A stretch of 64,000 nucleotides of DNA, taken from the NCBI GenBank assembly GCA_045616445.1, contig JAZLGR010000030.1, positions 65,198 to 129,197 of the forward strand. The letters run 5' to 3'. Positions 45,122-54,339 of the stretch are shown here, piece by piece (positions within the stretch are counted from its first letter, which is position 1; each line of letters starts with the position of its first letter). A program made the position numbers and the translations under genes. The notes below the pieces were generated by a model. The model had not been told where the DNA came from and did not search any database. It saw only the letters and a list, made by a program, of their open reading frames with translations. Origin of the DNA: Fimousia sp045616445. Lineage in GTDB: Bacteria > Bacillota > Clostridia > Lachnospirales > Lachnospiraceae.

Positions 45122-45595
45122 TTATTTTTTCTCTTCAATTCGAACAATTACATTCCCATTCTCCGTTGGAATGTATCCAATCTTTAATCGCTGTCCATTC
45201 TTATGGATGTATCCGCCGTTGGCTGATGTTTTATGATATCCAAACTTAGTGATAAAAGACTTACCGTAAGAGAATTCTTCCCTTCGGATATTAAAGCTTT
45301 CCGCTTCCTCATCTTCGGTGGTTTCCCCACCCTGGGATGCCGGAACAAAGTTCTCAACCTTTCCCTCTATGGTCTGATAGTTGCCATTCTTATAGGCATT
45401 GACGATGGTTACATAACCAAAACAAAAATCAGCCAGTACCAGCGCACAGATGATCAGGGCCATCACCCCTGTTGCTCTCACAACAAACTTTGAACCCATG
45501 AATTCTGCCAGGAGTCCATAAAACCCTAAGATTGCGAATGGCAATACCCAGTATATCTGTATTTTAAAATTGCTTGCTTCGTATAACAGTTCCAT
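45122..45595 (-). CDS. Small membrane protein, DUF3592-like
   Basis: 157 residues with two membrane segments (about 14-30 and 37-65) and a soluble C-terminal domain: TIEGKVENFVPASQGG, an acidic stretch (ETTEDEEAES), FSYGKSFIT and RLKIGYIPTENGNVIVRIE. The pattern resembles DUF3592, function unknown. It ends 26 bp after hisA, on the same strand. Confidence 0.7.
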   Translation of the reverse strand: MELLYEASNFKIQIYWVLPFAILGFYGLLAEFMGSKFVVRATGVMALIICALVLADFCFGYVTIVNAYKNGNYQTIEGKVENFVPASQGGETTEDEEAESFNIRREEFSYGKSFITKFGYHKTSANGGYIHKNGQRLKIGYIPTENGNVIVRIEEKK

Positions 45596-45621
45596 ATCAT
45601 ATCCTCCGATGATTCTTTTCT

Positions 45622-46395
45622 CTAATCACAATAGGAAAGTACCCGTTCAAATGCCATGTCGCCGCCGAATAAATCCAACGCGCTTCCAATGGTAACGTCA
45701 ATCTTACCATGACCCAGTAAAGATAACGCCTGAAGGTCTTCCTCACTTCTAACGCCTCCTGCATAGGTAATCGGAATCTTGTTCCAATCTCCAAGGAGCT
45801 TCGCCAGTTCCTTCTCTATTCCAGACGCTTTCCCTTCCACATCCACTGCATGAATCAGGAATTCGTCGCAGTAATCTGCAAAATAGTCCAGTGTCTCTTC
45901 ATTCAAAATAACATCCGTAAATTTCTGCCAGCGGTCTGTCACTACATAATACTGGCCATCTTTTTTACGGCAGCTAAGATCAAGTACCAGATGTTCTCTG
46001 CCCACAGCTTCCACGATCTGGTGCAAATGTTCATAATCAATCTTCCCATCTTTAAACACATAGGAAGTGACAATGACATGGGACGCTCCCATATCCAAAA
46101 ATCCTTTGGCGTTGTCCGCAGTCATACCACCGCCGATCATCAACCCGCCGGGATAAGCGGAAAGTGCCAGTGAAGCCTGTCGCACATCTTCTTTATAATA
46201 TTCAGAAGATGCCGGATTTAAGATAATAATATGGCCACCGGTCAATCCATGTTCTTTATATAAAGCGGCATAGAAGTCGCCGTCCTTCTCAGACACAAAA
46301 TTCTCTTCTGCCTGATCACCAACGTCCATAAGACTTCCGCCAACAATCTGTTTTACTTTTCCATTATGAATATCAATACAAGGTCTGAATTTCAT
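45622..46395 (-). CDS. hisA: Phosphoribosylformimino-AICAR ribotide isomerase, eukaryote-like type
   Basis: Amadori isomerisation in histidine synthesis. 257 residues, TIM barrel. The N-terminus FRPCIDIHNGKVKQIVGGSL and the NFVSEKDGDFYAALYKEHGLTGGHIIIL region match the yeast HIS6 subfamily rather than the usual bacterial HisA. Catalytic Asp residues sit in CIDIHNG (Asp8) and in the HAVDVEGKASG region. C-terminal half: ITYAGGVRSEEDL and TIGSALDLFGG. No other his gene is in the window. Followed by the small membrane protein gene. Confidence 0.88.
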   Translation of the reverse strand: MKFRPCIDIHNGKVKQIVGGSLMDVGDQAEENFVSEKDGDFYAALYKEHGLTGGHIIILNPASSEYYKEDVRQASLALSAYPGGLMIGGGMTADNAKGFLDMGASHVIVTSYVFKDGKIDYEHLHQIVEAVGREHLVLDLSCRKKDGQYYVVTDRWQKFTDVILNEETLDYFADYCDEFLIHAVDVEGKASGIEKELAKLLGDWNKIPITYAGGVRSEEDLQALSLLGHGKIDVTIGSALDLFGGDMAFERVLSYCD

Positions 46396-46464
46396 ACTTT
46401 TTCTCTCTTTTTTTCTCTTTTATCATATATACTTTTTCTAATTATAACAGATAAAAATTACTTT

Positions 46465-47511
46465 TTAAAGCACGCCTTTAAATGCTGCAAAGGCAGTCGG
46501 TATCGCATAGCTTCTGCTCATGTCCTCCCTGGAAATCCAGATTAGGTCATCCATGGCAGGTTTTTGTTCACAGTGAATATAATAGCCCTTCATATGCCAT
46601 TCCACATGGGTGAAGATATGTTTTGCTTTCTTCGTTTCTTCGATCGTGAATCCCTCCACCTTCCAGTCTAAGAGCTTCCCTCTCATCTCTTCGCCACTGA
46701 ACATCGTCTCAGCGTTGGGAAATTCCCACAGTCCTGCCAGAAGTCCCTGCGCCGGCCTTTTTCTCAGGGCAATCTTACCCTGATATTCAATGAGAAATAC
46801 GGTCTTTTCTTCAATTCTTCTCGGTTTTTTCGGTGTTTTCACCGGGATTTTATAGGTCAGATCCTCCCTGCAGGCCACACATATCCTTTCCCATGGGCAA
46901 ATGTCACAGCGCGGCGCCCCATTCGGCACACAGACGGTAGCTCCAAGCTCCATCAGGGCCTGATTAAAATCGCCTGGGCGATTTTGCGGAAGTACTTCCA
47001 TCAAAGCATTGGTAATCTTCTTCTTGGTTGCTGCCTTTAGGATGTCACTCTCATCCCCAGTCAGTCTTGTGATGACGCGAAGGACATTGCCATCCACAGC
47101 AGGAACACAAAGTCCGAAAGCGATGGATCCGATGGCACCGGCCGTATATTCGCCGATTCCCTTCAGATTCAAGATCCGCTCATAATCTGCAGGCATCTGC
47201 CCGCCATGCTGCTCCATGATCTGGTTGGCCGCCACCTTCAGATTTCGGGCGCGATTATAATAACCCAGGCCTTCCCAAAGCTTCATCAGTTTATCATCCT
47301 CTACTTCAGACAGGGCTGGGATGTCGGGAAGTTCCTTCATAAACCGCTCAAAGTAGGGCTTTACCGCCTCTACCCTGGTCTGCTGGAGCATAATTTCGGA
47401 AACCCACACCCGGTAAGGTGCCGGCTCCTCTCTCCAAGGAAGGATTCTTCTATTCTTGTCATACCATCGAAGCAATGGGGTTACCATTGTCTGATCCAAC
47501 TTTTTCTTCAT
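46465..47511 (-). CDS. mutY: A/G-specific adenine glycosylase
   Basis: Removes adenine mispaired with 8-oxoguanine. 348 residues. Catalytic Glu in KLWEGLGYYNRARNL, helix-hairpin-helix LKGIGEYTAGAI with the catalytic Asp in VPAVDGNVLRV, and the 4Fe-4S cysteines C-x6-C-x2-C-x5-C in CVPNGAPRCDICPWERIC. C-terminal NUDIX-like domain (about 230-345). It begins two bases after the comFC stop. Confidence 0.95.
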   Translation of the reverse strand: MKKKLDQTMVTPLLRWYDKNRRILPWREEPAPYRVWVSEIMLQQTRVEAVKPYFERFMKELPDIPALSEVEDDKLMKLWEGLGYYNRARNLKVAANQIMEQHGGQMPADYERILNLKGIGEYTAGAIGSIAFGLCVPAVDGNVLRVITRLTGDESDILKAATKKKITNALMEVLPQNRPGDFNQALMELGATVCVPNGAPRCDICPWERICVACREDLTYKIPVKTPKKPRRIEEKTVFLIEYQGKIALRKRPAQGLLAGLWEFPNAETMFSGEEMRGKLLDWKVEGFTIEETKKAKHIFTHVEWHMKGYYIHCEQKPAMDDLIWISREDMSRSYAIPTAFAAFKGVL

Positions 47512-47513
47512 CG

Positions 47514-48227
47514 TTATTCCATACCTTTTCCAATTGCAATGGTAAGGAGAAATACCCGCTCCACACCGTGCTTTTTTAGCATTCCCGCACAGGCATCTGC
47601 AGTGGCTCCCGAGGTGTAGATATCATCCACCAAAAGGACGGTCTTCTCTCCCTGATAATGCTTTTCATTCCAGGAAAAGCAGGACAAAAGCTCCTTGCGT
47701 CGGTCCTCTGGAGAGAGCTTCTTAAGGGGTGCTGTATCCTTCTTTCGAAGGAGCATCTCCTCATTGACCGGAACACCCAGCCAGCTGGCAATCTCGTCGG
47801 CTAATATCCTTGCCTGGTTATAGCCTCGTATTCTCCTCTTTCTACGGCTGATCGGCACCGGCACTACGGCATCTATGGACATTCCTTTTAACATGTCCCC
47901 GTAATGCTTTTTTGCCAGCCGGCCATAGAATTCCACGAATTCTCTTTTATTCTTATATTTGATCGCCATAATCGATGGCGATGTCAGAGCGTCATACTCC
48001 ACCAGGGAGAATCCCCGGTCAAATACATGTGCCCTCCTGCTGCAGTCAAAGCAGAATTCCTGCTCTGGCCGCTCGATGGGTTTCCCGCATCGATAACAAT
48101 ATGGCTGCTTCACCGACTGAATCTTCTGATAACAGCTCCAATGGATCAGCCCTTTCTGGTCATCTAAGATGTCCATACAGATGGGACATCTTCTTGGGTA
48201 GATATAATTCCAGATATCTTTATACAT
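47514..48227 (-). CDS. comFC: ComF-family phosphoribosyltransferase-like protein
   Basis: 237 residues. N-terminal zinc fingers (CPICMDIL, CYRCGKPIE, FCFDCSRR), then the PRTase domain with the PRPP motif VLLVDDIYTSGATADACA and RIRGYNQARILADEI. ComF proteins are needed for DNA uptake in competent species. No comFA is adjacent. Starts five bases after the C1A protease gene's stop. Confidence 0.93.
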   Translation of the reverse strand: MYKDIWNYIYPRRCPICMDILDDQKGLIHWSCYQKIQSVKQPYCYRCGKPIERPEQEFCFDCSRRAHVFDRGFSLVEYDALTSPSIMAIKYKNKREFVEFYGRLAKKHYGDMLKGMSIDAVVPVPISRRKRRIRGYNQARILADEIASWLGVPVNEEMLLRKKDTAPLKKLSPEDRRKELLSCFSWNEKHYQGEKTVLLVDDIYTSGATADACAGMLKKHGVERVFLLTIAIGKGME

Positions 48228-48232
48228 AAATG

Positions 48233-50017
48233 CTATTTTGTCGTCTTTTTCACTGGTGTGGAATAAGAACCGTAACAGGTCTTTCCACTCACTTTTCTGT
48301 ATGCGCGCACACGCACATAATAGTTCTTTTTCTTCTTCAGTCCACTGATGGTATAGGATGTGGTATCTGCTGATACCTTCTTCGCCACTTTATATCCACT
48401 GCTCTTTTTGGTGCTGTAGGATACTTCGTAGCCGGTTGCATAACTTACTTTACTCCATGCCACAAGAAGGGCCTTCTTCTTGGCTGTTACTTTGCTAACC
48501 TTCGCCTTCTTCGGAATATATTTGGTATAAGCCTTTAAGCATACGTTGCTATATCGGTGTACCTTCTGAGTGATATCCTTGAGTGTACTCTTGCCTTCCA
48601 CGATACTCTTCATGGAAGCAGTTGTGTAGAAACTCTGTCCTTCCTCGGCTGTCGCCTGGGTGGACACTCCGTTAACCGGCTGTTCCAAAGGAAGCTTGAT
48701 CGTGTCTTTGCTGTTTTTTAATACCACTGCCACATAATAGCTTGATCCCGTCAGCTTCAAAGGAGTGTTCAGGTGGAGCACCTGGAATCCTGCCGTCTTC
48801 GCACTACTTCCTTCTTTTACATCCACTTTCTTGAAATCCTTTGTCTTACCGGTGGCGCTGACATAGACCTCGTAGTTATCGGAAGCATTCAAAAAGTAGG
48901 TGGAGATGCCGGTTAATACCTCCGGTTTGTCTGCATTGCGCTTGAATTTATTGGCATAGACCAAGGAACCCTCTCCGGAAACCATACCGGAATAGAGATA
49001 GTCTGTACATCCAAGGGGATCATATTCGTAGAGACGGTCATAGAGATCGCCACGTGTTTCGGTATCTGCCACAACCGAAACCTCACAGAAATAGTCATCG
49101 TAGGAAATCCAGAAGAATCCCTCATCACCCCAGGATGTTCCCCAGCTGTTTTTTACAAGGAATGCCCCGTCGTGGGCAGGTTTTGTGGAAAAATTGTTTC
49201 TGGAGTAGTAATCGTCCCAACCAACTAAGGTAACGGCATGGTTACATTTGACATACCAGTTGGTTGTCGGGAATCGATTTCTGATGTCGCTAAAGTATGC
49301 CGTTCCGCCCTTTGCACTGCGGTTCACGTAGCTTGTGTCCATATAAAAAGCCGCATAGATTCCACTGTAATCCTTGATCAGAGATTTGATGCGGGCGATA
49401 TAATCATTCCACTGGCTCTGGGTGTGATTATTACCTAAGTCCCCAAGCATGATCGTCTTGGAAACATAAGTAGAATCCACTTTCTTGCTCTTTGTCTCAG
49501 CAAGTTTACGATAAGTATATGGCTGATATGGGTCATTCTTCTCCGTAACAGGCCCGTTCATGACACCTCTGGTGAGATATGCATTGGCCATAAAGAAGAA
49601 CCCGCCACTCTCTGTCTGGTCGTACCCATACTGATTGCCGTCATATCTGTTGGCAGACTGATACATATGATATTCTGAGAAATCATAGGTATCCGGATTG
49701 GTCTTGTTCTTTGCTGTCATCATGGAGGATTCCATGCTGGCGATGGTTGCAAAAGCCCAGCAGTTGCTCAAAGGATTCTGCTGTTTCACAGAGGAGACTC
49801 TGCCCTTATAGCTTTCTGCAAGTCCTGCACTTCGGGGAATCATGCGTTCAGGAAGGGCCTCATCCACAAGCTTATCTTCTTTTTTGTCATATTCAATTTC
49901 CACTTTGGAAGGGATTCTTCCATAATGCTGATCTTTGGCCGCCACCTGTGCCGGTGTTACGAGGGTGGTAAGCACAGTACAAAGTGCAACCGCCAGGGTC
50001 ATCCATCTCTTCTTCAT
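48233..50017 (-). CDS. Secreted papain-family (C1A) cysteine protease with C-terminal fibronectin-like module
   Basis: 594 residues. Signal peptide (1-27), short propeptide, then the catalytic domain: VKQQNPLSNCWAFATIASME (oxyanion Gln, nucleophile Cys), CNHAVTLVGWDD (His) and LVKNSWGTSWGDEGFFWISYDD (Asn) are all present, so it should be active. A lectin-like/beta domain follows (about 310-480). The last 90 residues form a fibronectin-type module (VAWSKVSYATGYEVSYSTK; NYYVRVRAYRKVSGK) shared in form with the next two surface proteins. Lies between S8 protease and comFC, five bases from comFC. Confidence 0.92.
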   Translation of the reverse strand: MKKRWMTLAVALCTVLTTLVTPAQVAAKDQHYGRIPSKVEIEYDKKEDKLVDEALPERMIPRSAGLAESYKGRVSSVKQQNPLSNCWAFATIASMESSMMTAKNKTNPDTYDFSEYHMYQSANRYDGNQYGYDQTESGGFFFMANAYLTRGVMNGPVTEKNDPYQPYTYRKLAETKSKKVDSTYVSKTIMLGDLGNNHTQSQWNDYIARIKSLIKDYSGIYAAFYMDTSYVNRSAKGGTAYFSDIRNRFPTTNWYVKCNHAVTLVGWDDYYSRNNFSTKPAHDGAFLVKNSWGTSWGDEGFFWISYDDYFCEVSVVADTETRGDLYDRLYEYDPLGCTDYLYSGMVSGEGSLVYANKFKRNADKPEVLTGISTYFLNASDNYEVYVSATGKTKDFKKVDVKEGSSAKTAGFQVLHLNTPLKLTGSSYYVAVVLKNSKDTIKLPLEQPVNGVSTQATAEEGQSFYTTASMKSIVEGKSTLKDITQKVHRYSNVCLKAYTKYIPKKAKVSKVTAKKKALLVAWSKVSYATGYEVSYSTKKSSGYKVAKKVSADTTSYTISGLKKKKNYYVRVRAYRKVSGKTCYGSYSTPVKKTTK

Positions 50018-50101
50018 CTATCGCATTCTCCAATCTGATTCTTCTTACTATCTGTTACTATGATTTCTATCTACTATATCCACTTACTATACTACATCCA
50101 C

Positions 50102-51994
50102 TTACTTCGTCTTCACTTTCTTCGCCTCAGACCAGGCGGAGTAGTACTTCTTCTTGTCTACCGTCTTGTAGGTTCGAACCTGTACATAATAATACTTCTT
50201 CGCTTTCAACTTCTTCACTGTCAATGATGTATTCTTATATCCGCTGACTGTCTTTTGGGTGGCTTGCTTCATGGCCGCATCCGTTCCATAACGGATCTGG
50301 TAGCCGGAAGCCTGGGCTGTGATCTTCTTCCACTTCACCAAAAATGATTTGGACTTGCCGGTGAGGGTCGTAATCTTGCTCTTCTGTGGATTGATGACAA
50401 ATGTTTTCTTCACACTGCCAGTTACGCATCCAAGCCCCTTGACCGTCACGCTGTAGGTTCCCACATTCTTTCTGCCGCTTGCATAGGTCAGGGTTACATT
50501 TCCCCCGGATGCAGTTTCTCCCTTGGCAAGGGTGATACCGCCTGCCGTCACATCCACTGCCGGCTTTTTCGCCTTGCCGTCATAGGTGTAGGAGGTATTC
50601 TTTAAGGTGACGCCATCACTTTTTAAGGTAAGTTTTGGAATTGTTACATCCCGTGTCACTGATTTGCCCATGGCACTTCTGATTGCATAATAGGCATTGA
50701 GCTCTCCCGCGCCAAAGTAATCATCCCTGCCCTTCGGGCCCAAATCTTCACAGGAATTAAGTAGTATGCTGCGCATCTGATCGCAGGACAGATTCCCTCC
50801 TGCGTCACAGATCATGGCAGCCACAGATGCCACGATCGGAACAGAGTAGCTGGTTCCCGCTCTGGTTACCATCTGTTTCGTGTCATAATTTCTATATTGA
50901 AAGGTCTTACTGGCCTCATCATAATATCTGAGCTTTCCTGCAAGGGCTACGGATATGTCCTCACCCGGCGCACACAAATCCACTTCCCCATTGTGCTGGG
51001 AGAACAGTGACCAGGTATGCTTCTTTGTCACAGATCCCACACTTACCACCTTGGCAAATGCTGCCGGATAGAGCTTCTGACTGCTGCCGGAATTGCCAGC
51101 TGCCGCAACGGTCAGGATCCCTTTCTCATAGGCTTCGTTGATGACTGACTCCAACGCCTGATCGCCGATGCCGGTTCCTGCAAGGGAGAGATTAATGACA
51201 TGGATGTCAAGCTCCTTCGCATGCTCCATCACATAGCCATAGGCACGGATCAGGGTGCTTGTGGTGGCCTCTGCATTATAGTTTTGATATTTGCTATCCA
51301 CATATTTGTCCGGCTGTGGCTCTTTAAACACATTCACCGGAAGGACATTCCCAAGGATCAGGGAAGCAATGCCAGTTCCATGGCCGATATAATCCTCATA
51401 ATAAGGATCCTCATTCCAGCCGCTTTCCTGAAACAGCTTGTCCGTTTCGGCATTATAGCCATATTCATAATATATATTCCCGCCATCTGTCACATCGGTA
51501 AGTGTCTGATGACGTCTGTTTTTAGCATAACTGATGCCTGTATCTAACACTGCCACAGTGCCGCCGCTCTTTTCCTTCCCAAGCTCCTTTAACGCTCTGG
51601 TAAGATCGGTCTGTTCATAATAATATGGATGATCCTGCAGCTGATAAGTGAAGTTTTCCTGAACTGCTTCGATGCCATCTTCCTTAGAAAGCTCCTTCAT
51701 GGCCTTTTTCAGGCTGGTATCTTCCCCGATGGTGACAACACTTACTGTAGGTCCCTCATCATCTGTTTCTAATAACATCTCCTGACTGATTACGCCGTCA
51801 TCAAGGAGTTCCTTCCTGGTAAGGGGTTCCTCCTCATAGACAACGATCAGTTCATGATCTGCAATTTCCGCAGTCTCGGCTGCTTCCGTTCTCCTGGCTG
51901 TCTCCTCCATATTCCCAGCCCATGACTGACAAGTCGTCACACCTGACAAGAGAAGGCTCAGTGCCAGAATCAATGCACATATCATTCTATTCAT
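50102..51994 (-). CDS. Secreted subtilisin-like (S8) serine protease with C-terminal fibronectin-like module
   Basis: 630 residues. Signal peptide (1-26), I9-like propeptide (about 40-130), then the catalytic triad in VAVLDTGISY (Asp), GHGTGIASLILG (His) and AGTSYSVPIVASVAAM (Ser), plus oxyanion Asn in AAAGNSGSS. After about residue 440 an Ig/MBG-like domain (TYDGKAKKPAVDVTAGG; TYASGRKNVGTYSVTVKG) and a terminal fibronectin-type module ending KYYSAWSEAKKVKTK. Starts 15 bases after recD2. The short gap to the C1A gene holds a direct repeat of ATCCACTTACT. Confidence 0.93.
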   Translation of the reverse strand: MNRMICALILALSLLLSGVTTCQSWAGNMEETARRTEAAETAEIADHELIVVYEEEPLTRKELLDDGVISQEMLLETDDEGPTVSVVTIGEDTSLKKAMKELSKEDGIEAVQENFTYQLQDHPYYYEQTDLTRALKELGKEKSGGTVAVLDTGISYAKNRRHQTLTDVTDGGNIYYEYGYNAETDKLFQESGWNEDPYYEDYIGHGTGIASLILGNVLPVNVFKEPQPDKYVDSKYQNYNAEATTSTLIRAYGYVMEHAKELDIHVINLSLAGTGIGDQALESVINEAYEKGILTVAAAGNSGSSQKLYPAAFAKVVSVGSVTKKHTWSLFSQHNGEVDLCAPGEDISVALAGKLRYYDEASKTFQYRNYDTKQMVTRAGTSYSVPIVASVAAMICDAGGNLSCDQMRSILLNSCEDLGPKGRDDYFGAGELNAYYAIRSAMGKSVTRDVTIPKLTLKSDGVTLKNTSYTYDGKAKKPAVDVTAGGITLAKGETASGGNVTLTYASGRKNVGTYSVTVKGLGCVTGSVKKTFVINPQKSKITTLTGKSKSFLVKWKKITAQASGYQIRYGTDAAMKQATQKTVSGYKNTSLTVKKLKAKKYYYVQVRTYKTVDKKKYYSAWSEAKKVKTK

Positions 51995-52009
51995 ATTGAT
52001 TCCTCAAAT

Positions 52010-54223
52010 TTATATCCAAAACTCCTGAATACGCTGATCCAAAGTGGAATAGCGCTTCATCTCTGATGTATTCTCGATCATGCCATATACCGTCTGGTCG
52101 CTTCCCACGATTGTGAGGCATCGTTTCGCACGGGTTACAGCTGTGTAGAGCAGATTTCGGTTCATCAGCACCTGCGGCCCTGTCAGCAGCGGCATGATTA
52201 CTGCCGGATACTCGCTTCCCTGGGACTTGTGAATGGTTACCGCATAGGCAAGCTCTAACTCGTCAAGCATGGCGTAGGTGTATTCCACGTACTTGTTCTC
52301 ATCGAATACCACTGTCACGGTCTCATTGAAGGTGTTGATCTGCTGCACCACACCCATATCCCCGTTAAATACACCTGTGCCAGAATCCACAATATAGCCC
52401 CTACGGCCCTTTATGGTCCACTCTAAGTTGTAATTATTACGAATCTGCATGACTTTATCCCCTTCACGAAGGAGTCCTTTAGACGTCTCCTTCTCCTCTT
52501 TTTCAGGGGAAGGCGGGTTGATATATCGCTGGAGTACCACATTCAGTCGTTCTACTCCAAGCTCTCCCTTTCGCATCGGTGTCAGCACCTGTATGTCAAA
52601 TGGGGTTGCATCCACATAATCTGGCAGCTTATCCCGCATCAGGTAGATGACAACACCTATGATGTCGTTGATGGTCATGCGTCGCAGGAAGAAGAAATCC
52701 CTGCTCTTATTATCGAGGGCAATCTGCTCTCCTTTATTGATATGATGGGCATTGAGGACGATATGGCTGTCCTCTGCCTGTCTGAAGATCTTCGTCAGCT
52801 CTACCACTGCAAATTTCCGGGAGGCAATGATGTCCTTCAGGACATTGCCCGCTCCGACACTAGGAAGCTGATCCACGTCTCCCACCATGACGAGACGTGT
52901 GCCCGGAATGGTAGCATTTAACAAAGCATGAAAGAGCATCAAATCCACCATGGACATCTCATCCACGATGATCACGTCGGTCTCTAAGGGATACTCCCGG
53001 TTTCGCTCAAATCGCATGGTATCGCCATCTTCGGCACCTCCATTGAGTTCTAACATACGGTGGATGGTGGACGCGTCATAGCCGGTGGCCTCTGTCATGC
53101 GCTTTGCGGCACGTCCCGTAGGGGCGCAGAGGAAGATCTCTAACCCTTCTGATTCAAAATACTGAATCAGGGCATCAACGGTTGTTGTTTTACCTGTTCC
53201 CGGTCCCCCGGTGATGACTACGATGCCATTGCCCGCTGCTGCCGCGATGGCATGCTTCTGCATCTCATCAAGGGCAACCTCAGAGCGCTCCTCGATCTTC
53301 TTAATAGTACGATCTAAGTCCTCACGGCTCACATCGTACTTAATATTTAAGTCATACAGCATCTTGGCTGTATTGAGTTCCATATAATAGTAGCGGGAAA
53401 GATAGATGATATCCCCCTCTTCGGTCTCCTTCATGATAATCTTCTGATCGATCATCATATTCATCAGCTGGGTCTCTATCATCTCCGGTGACAGACTCAA
53501 AATCTCAGCTGCTTTGTATACAAGCATCTGCTTTGGCAGGTAGATATGGCCTGCAACCACCGCCTGCTGAAGGGTGTATAGGATGCCTGAATGGATACGA
53601 AACTCAGAGGATTTGCCGATGCCGACCTTCTCTGCAATCTCGTCGGCCAATCGAAATCCGATACCGGATATATCTTCCGCCAGCTGGTAAGGATTATTCT
53701 CAATAACTTCAAAGAGTCGATTCCCGTATTCTTTATAAATCTTGGCTGCGAAATTGGTTCCAACCCCGTACTTGGTGAGGAACATCATGGTATTTCGCAT
53801 CTCCTGTTTCTCTATGAATGTAATGGCAATATCTCTGGCCTTCTTCTCAGAAATCCCCTTCACCTCTGCTAAGCGTTCCGGTTCCTCCTCGATGATGCGG
53901 AAGGTATCTGCCTTAAATTTCTTCGTAATTCGTTTGGCCAGAGCAGGACCTACGCCCTTGATGGCACCGGAGCCTAAATATCGCTCCATGCTGTCAATGT
54001 CATCCGGCTCCAAAATCTCATAGCATGTCACCTGGAACTGAGGTCCATGGACTGGATGATCCACATATTCGCCGTCTGCGCCAATATATTCCCCTTCATT
54101 TATGTAATTAAATCTCCCAACCAGGGTCTCATCCTCATTGCCCATAGAAAGGGTTAAGACTGTATATCCATTATCCGGATTGCGAAAGCGGATATGCTCC
54201 ACATAGCCTTCAATTCTTCCCAT
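52010..54223 (-). CDS. recD2: RecD2-type DNA helicase
   Basis: 737 residues from the ATG at 54223 (AAGGTGA upstream; matches the usual start GRIEGYVEHI); an ATG at 54253 lacks support. N-terminal OB domain (about 1-80), helix-hairpin-helix repeats (SGAIKGVGPALAKRITKKF; LAEVKGISEKKARDI), and superfamily 1B helicase with Walker A ITGGPGTGKTTTVDAL, Walker B VIVDEMSMVDLML and C-terminal AYAVTIHKSQGSEYPAVI, TAVTRAKRCL. A 5'-3' helicase acting without RecBC in DNA repair or replication-fork maintenance. First gene of the run with two proteases, comFC and mutY. Confidence 0.95.
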   Translation of the reverse strand: MGRIEGYVEHIRFRNPDNGYTVLTLSMGNEDETLVGRFNYINEGEYIGADGEYVDHPVHGPQFQVTCYEILEPDDIDSMERYLGSGAIKGVGPALAKRITKKFKADTFRIIEEEPERLAEVKGISEKKARDIAITFIEKQEMRNTMMFLTKYGVGTNFAAKIYKEYGNRLFEVIENNPYQLAEDISGIGFRLADEIAEKVGIGKSSEFRIHSGILYTLQQAVVAGHIYLPKQMLVYKAAEILSLSPEMIETQLMNMMIDQKIIMKETEEGDIIYLSRYYYMELNTAKMLYDLNIKYDVSREDLDRTIKKIEERSEVALDEMQKHAIAAAAGNGIVVITGGPGTGKTTTVDALIQYFESEGLEIFLCAPTGRAAKRMTEATGYDASTIHRMLELNGGAEDGDTMRFERNREYPLETDVIIVDEMSMVDLMLFHALLNATIPGTRLVMVGDVDQLPSVGAGNVLKDIIASRKFAVVELTKIFRQAEDSHIVLNAHHINKGEQIALDNKSRDFFFLRRMTINDIIGVVIYLMRDKLPDYVDATPFDIQVLTPMRKGELGVERLNVVLQRYINPPSPEKEEKETSKGLLREGDKVMQIRNNYNLEWTIKGRRGYIVDSGTGVFNGDMGVVQQINTFNETVTVVFDENKYVEYTYAMLDELELAYAVTIHKSQGSEYPAVIMPLLTGPQVLMNRNLLYTAVTRAKRCLTIVGSDQTVYGMIENTSEMKRYSTLDQRIQEFWI

Positions 54224-54293
54224 ATTTGTCACCTTCTGCCACATTTTATTCACATTTTGTCAAATGTAATATTCTGCCTAATAATGAACGAAA

Positions 54294-54318
54294 GCCGGAA
54301 GCGCAAAGCACTCCCGGC
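54294..54318 (-). terminator. mreB terminator
   Basis: GCCGGGAGTGC/GCGCTTCCGGC on the minus strand around a 3-base loop, with wobble pairs, followed by TTTCGTTC. Confidence 0.72.
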
Positions 54319-54339
54319 ATAACTTCAAATATATGATTC

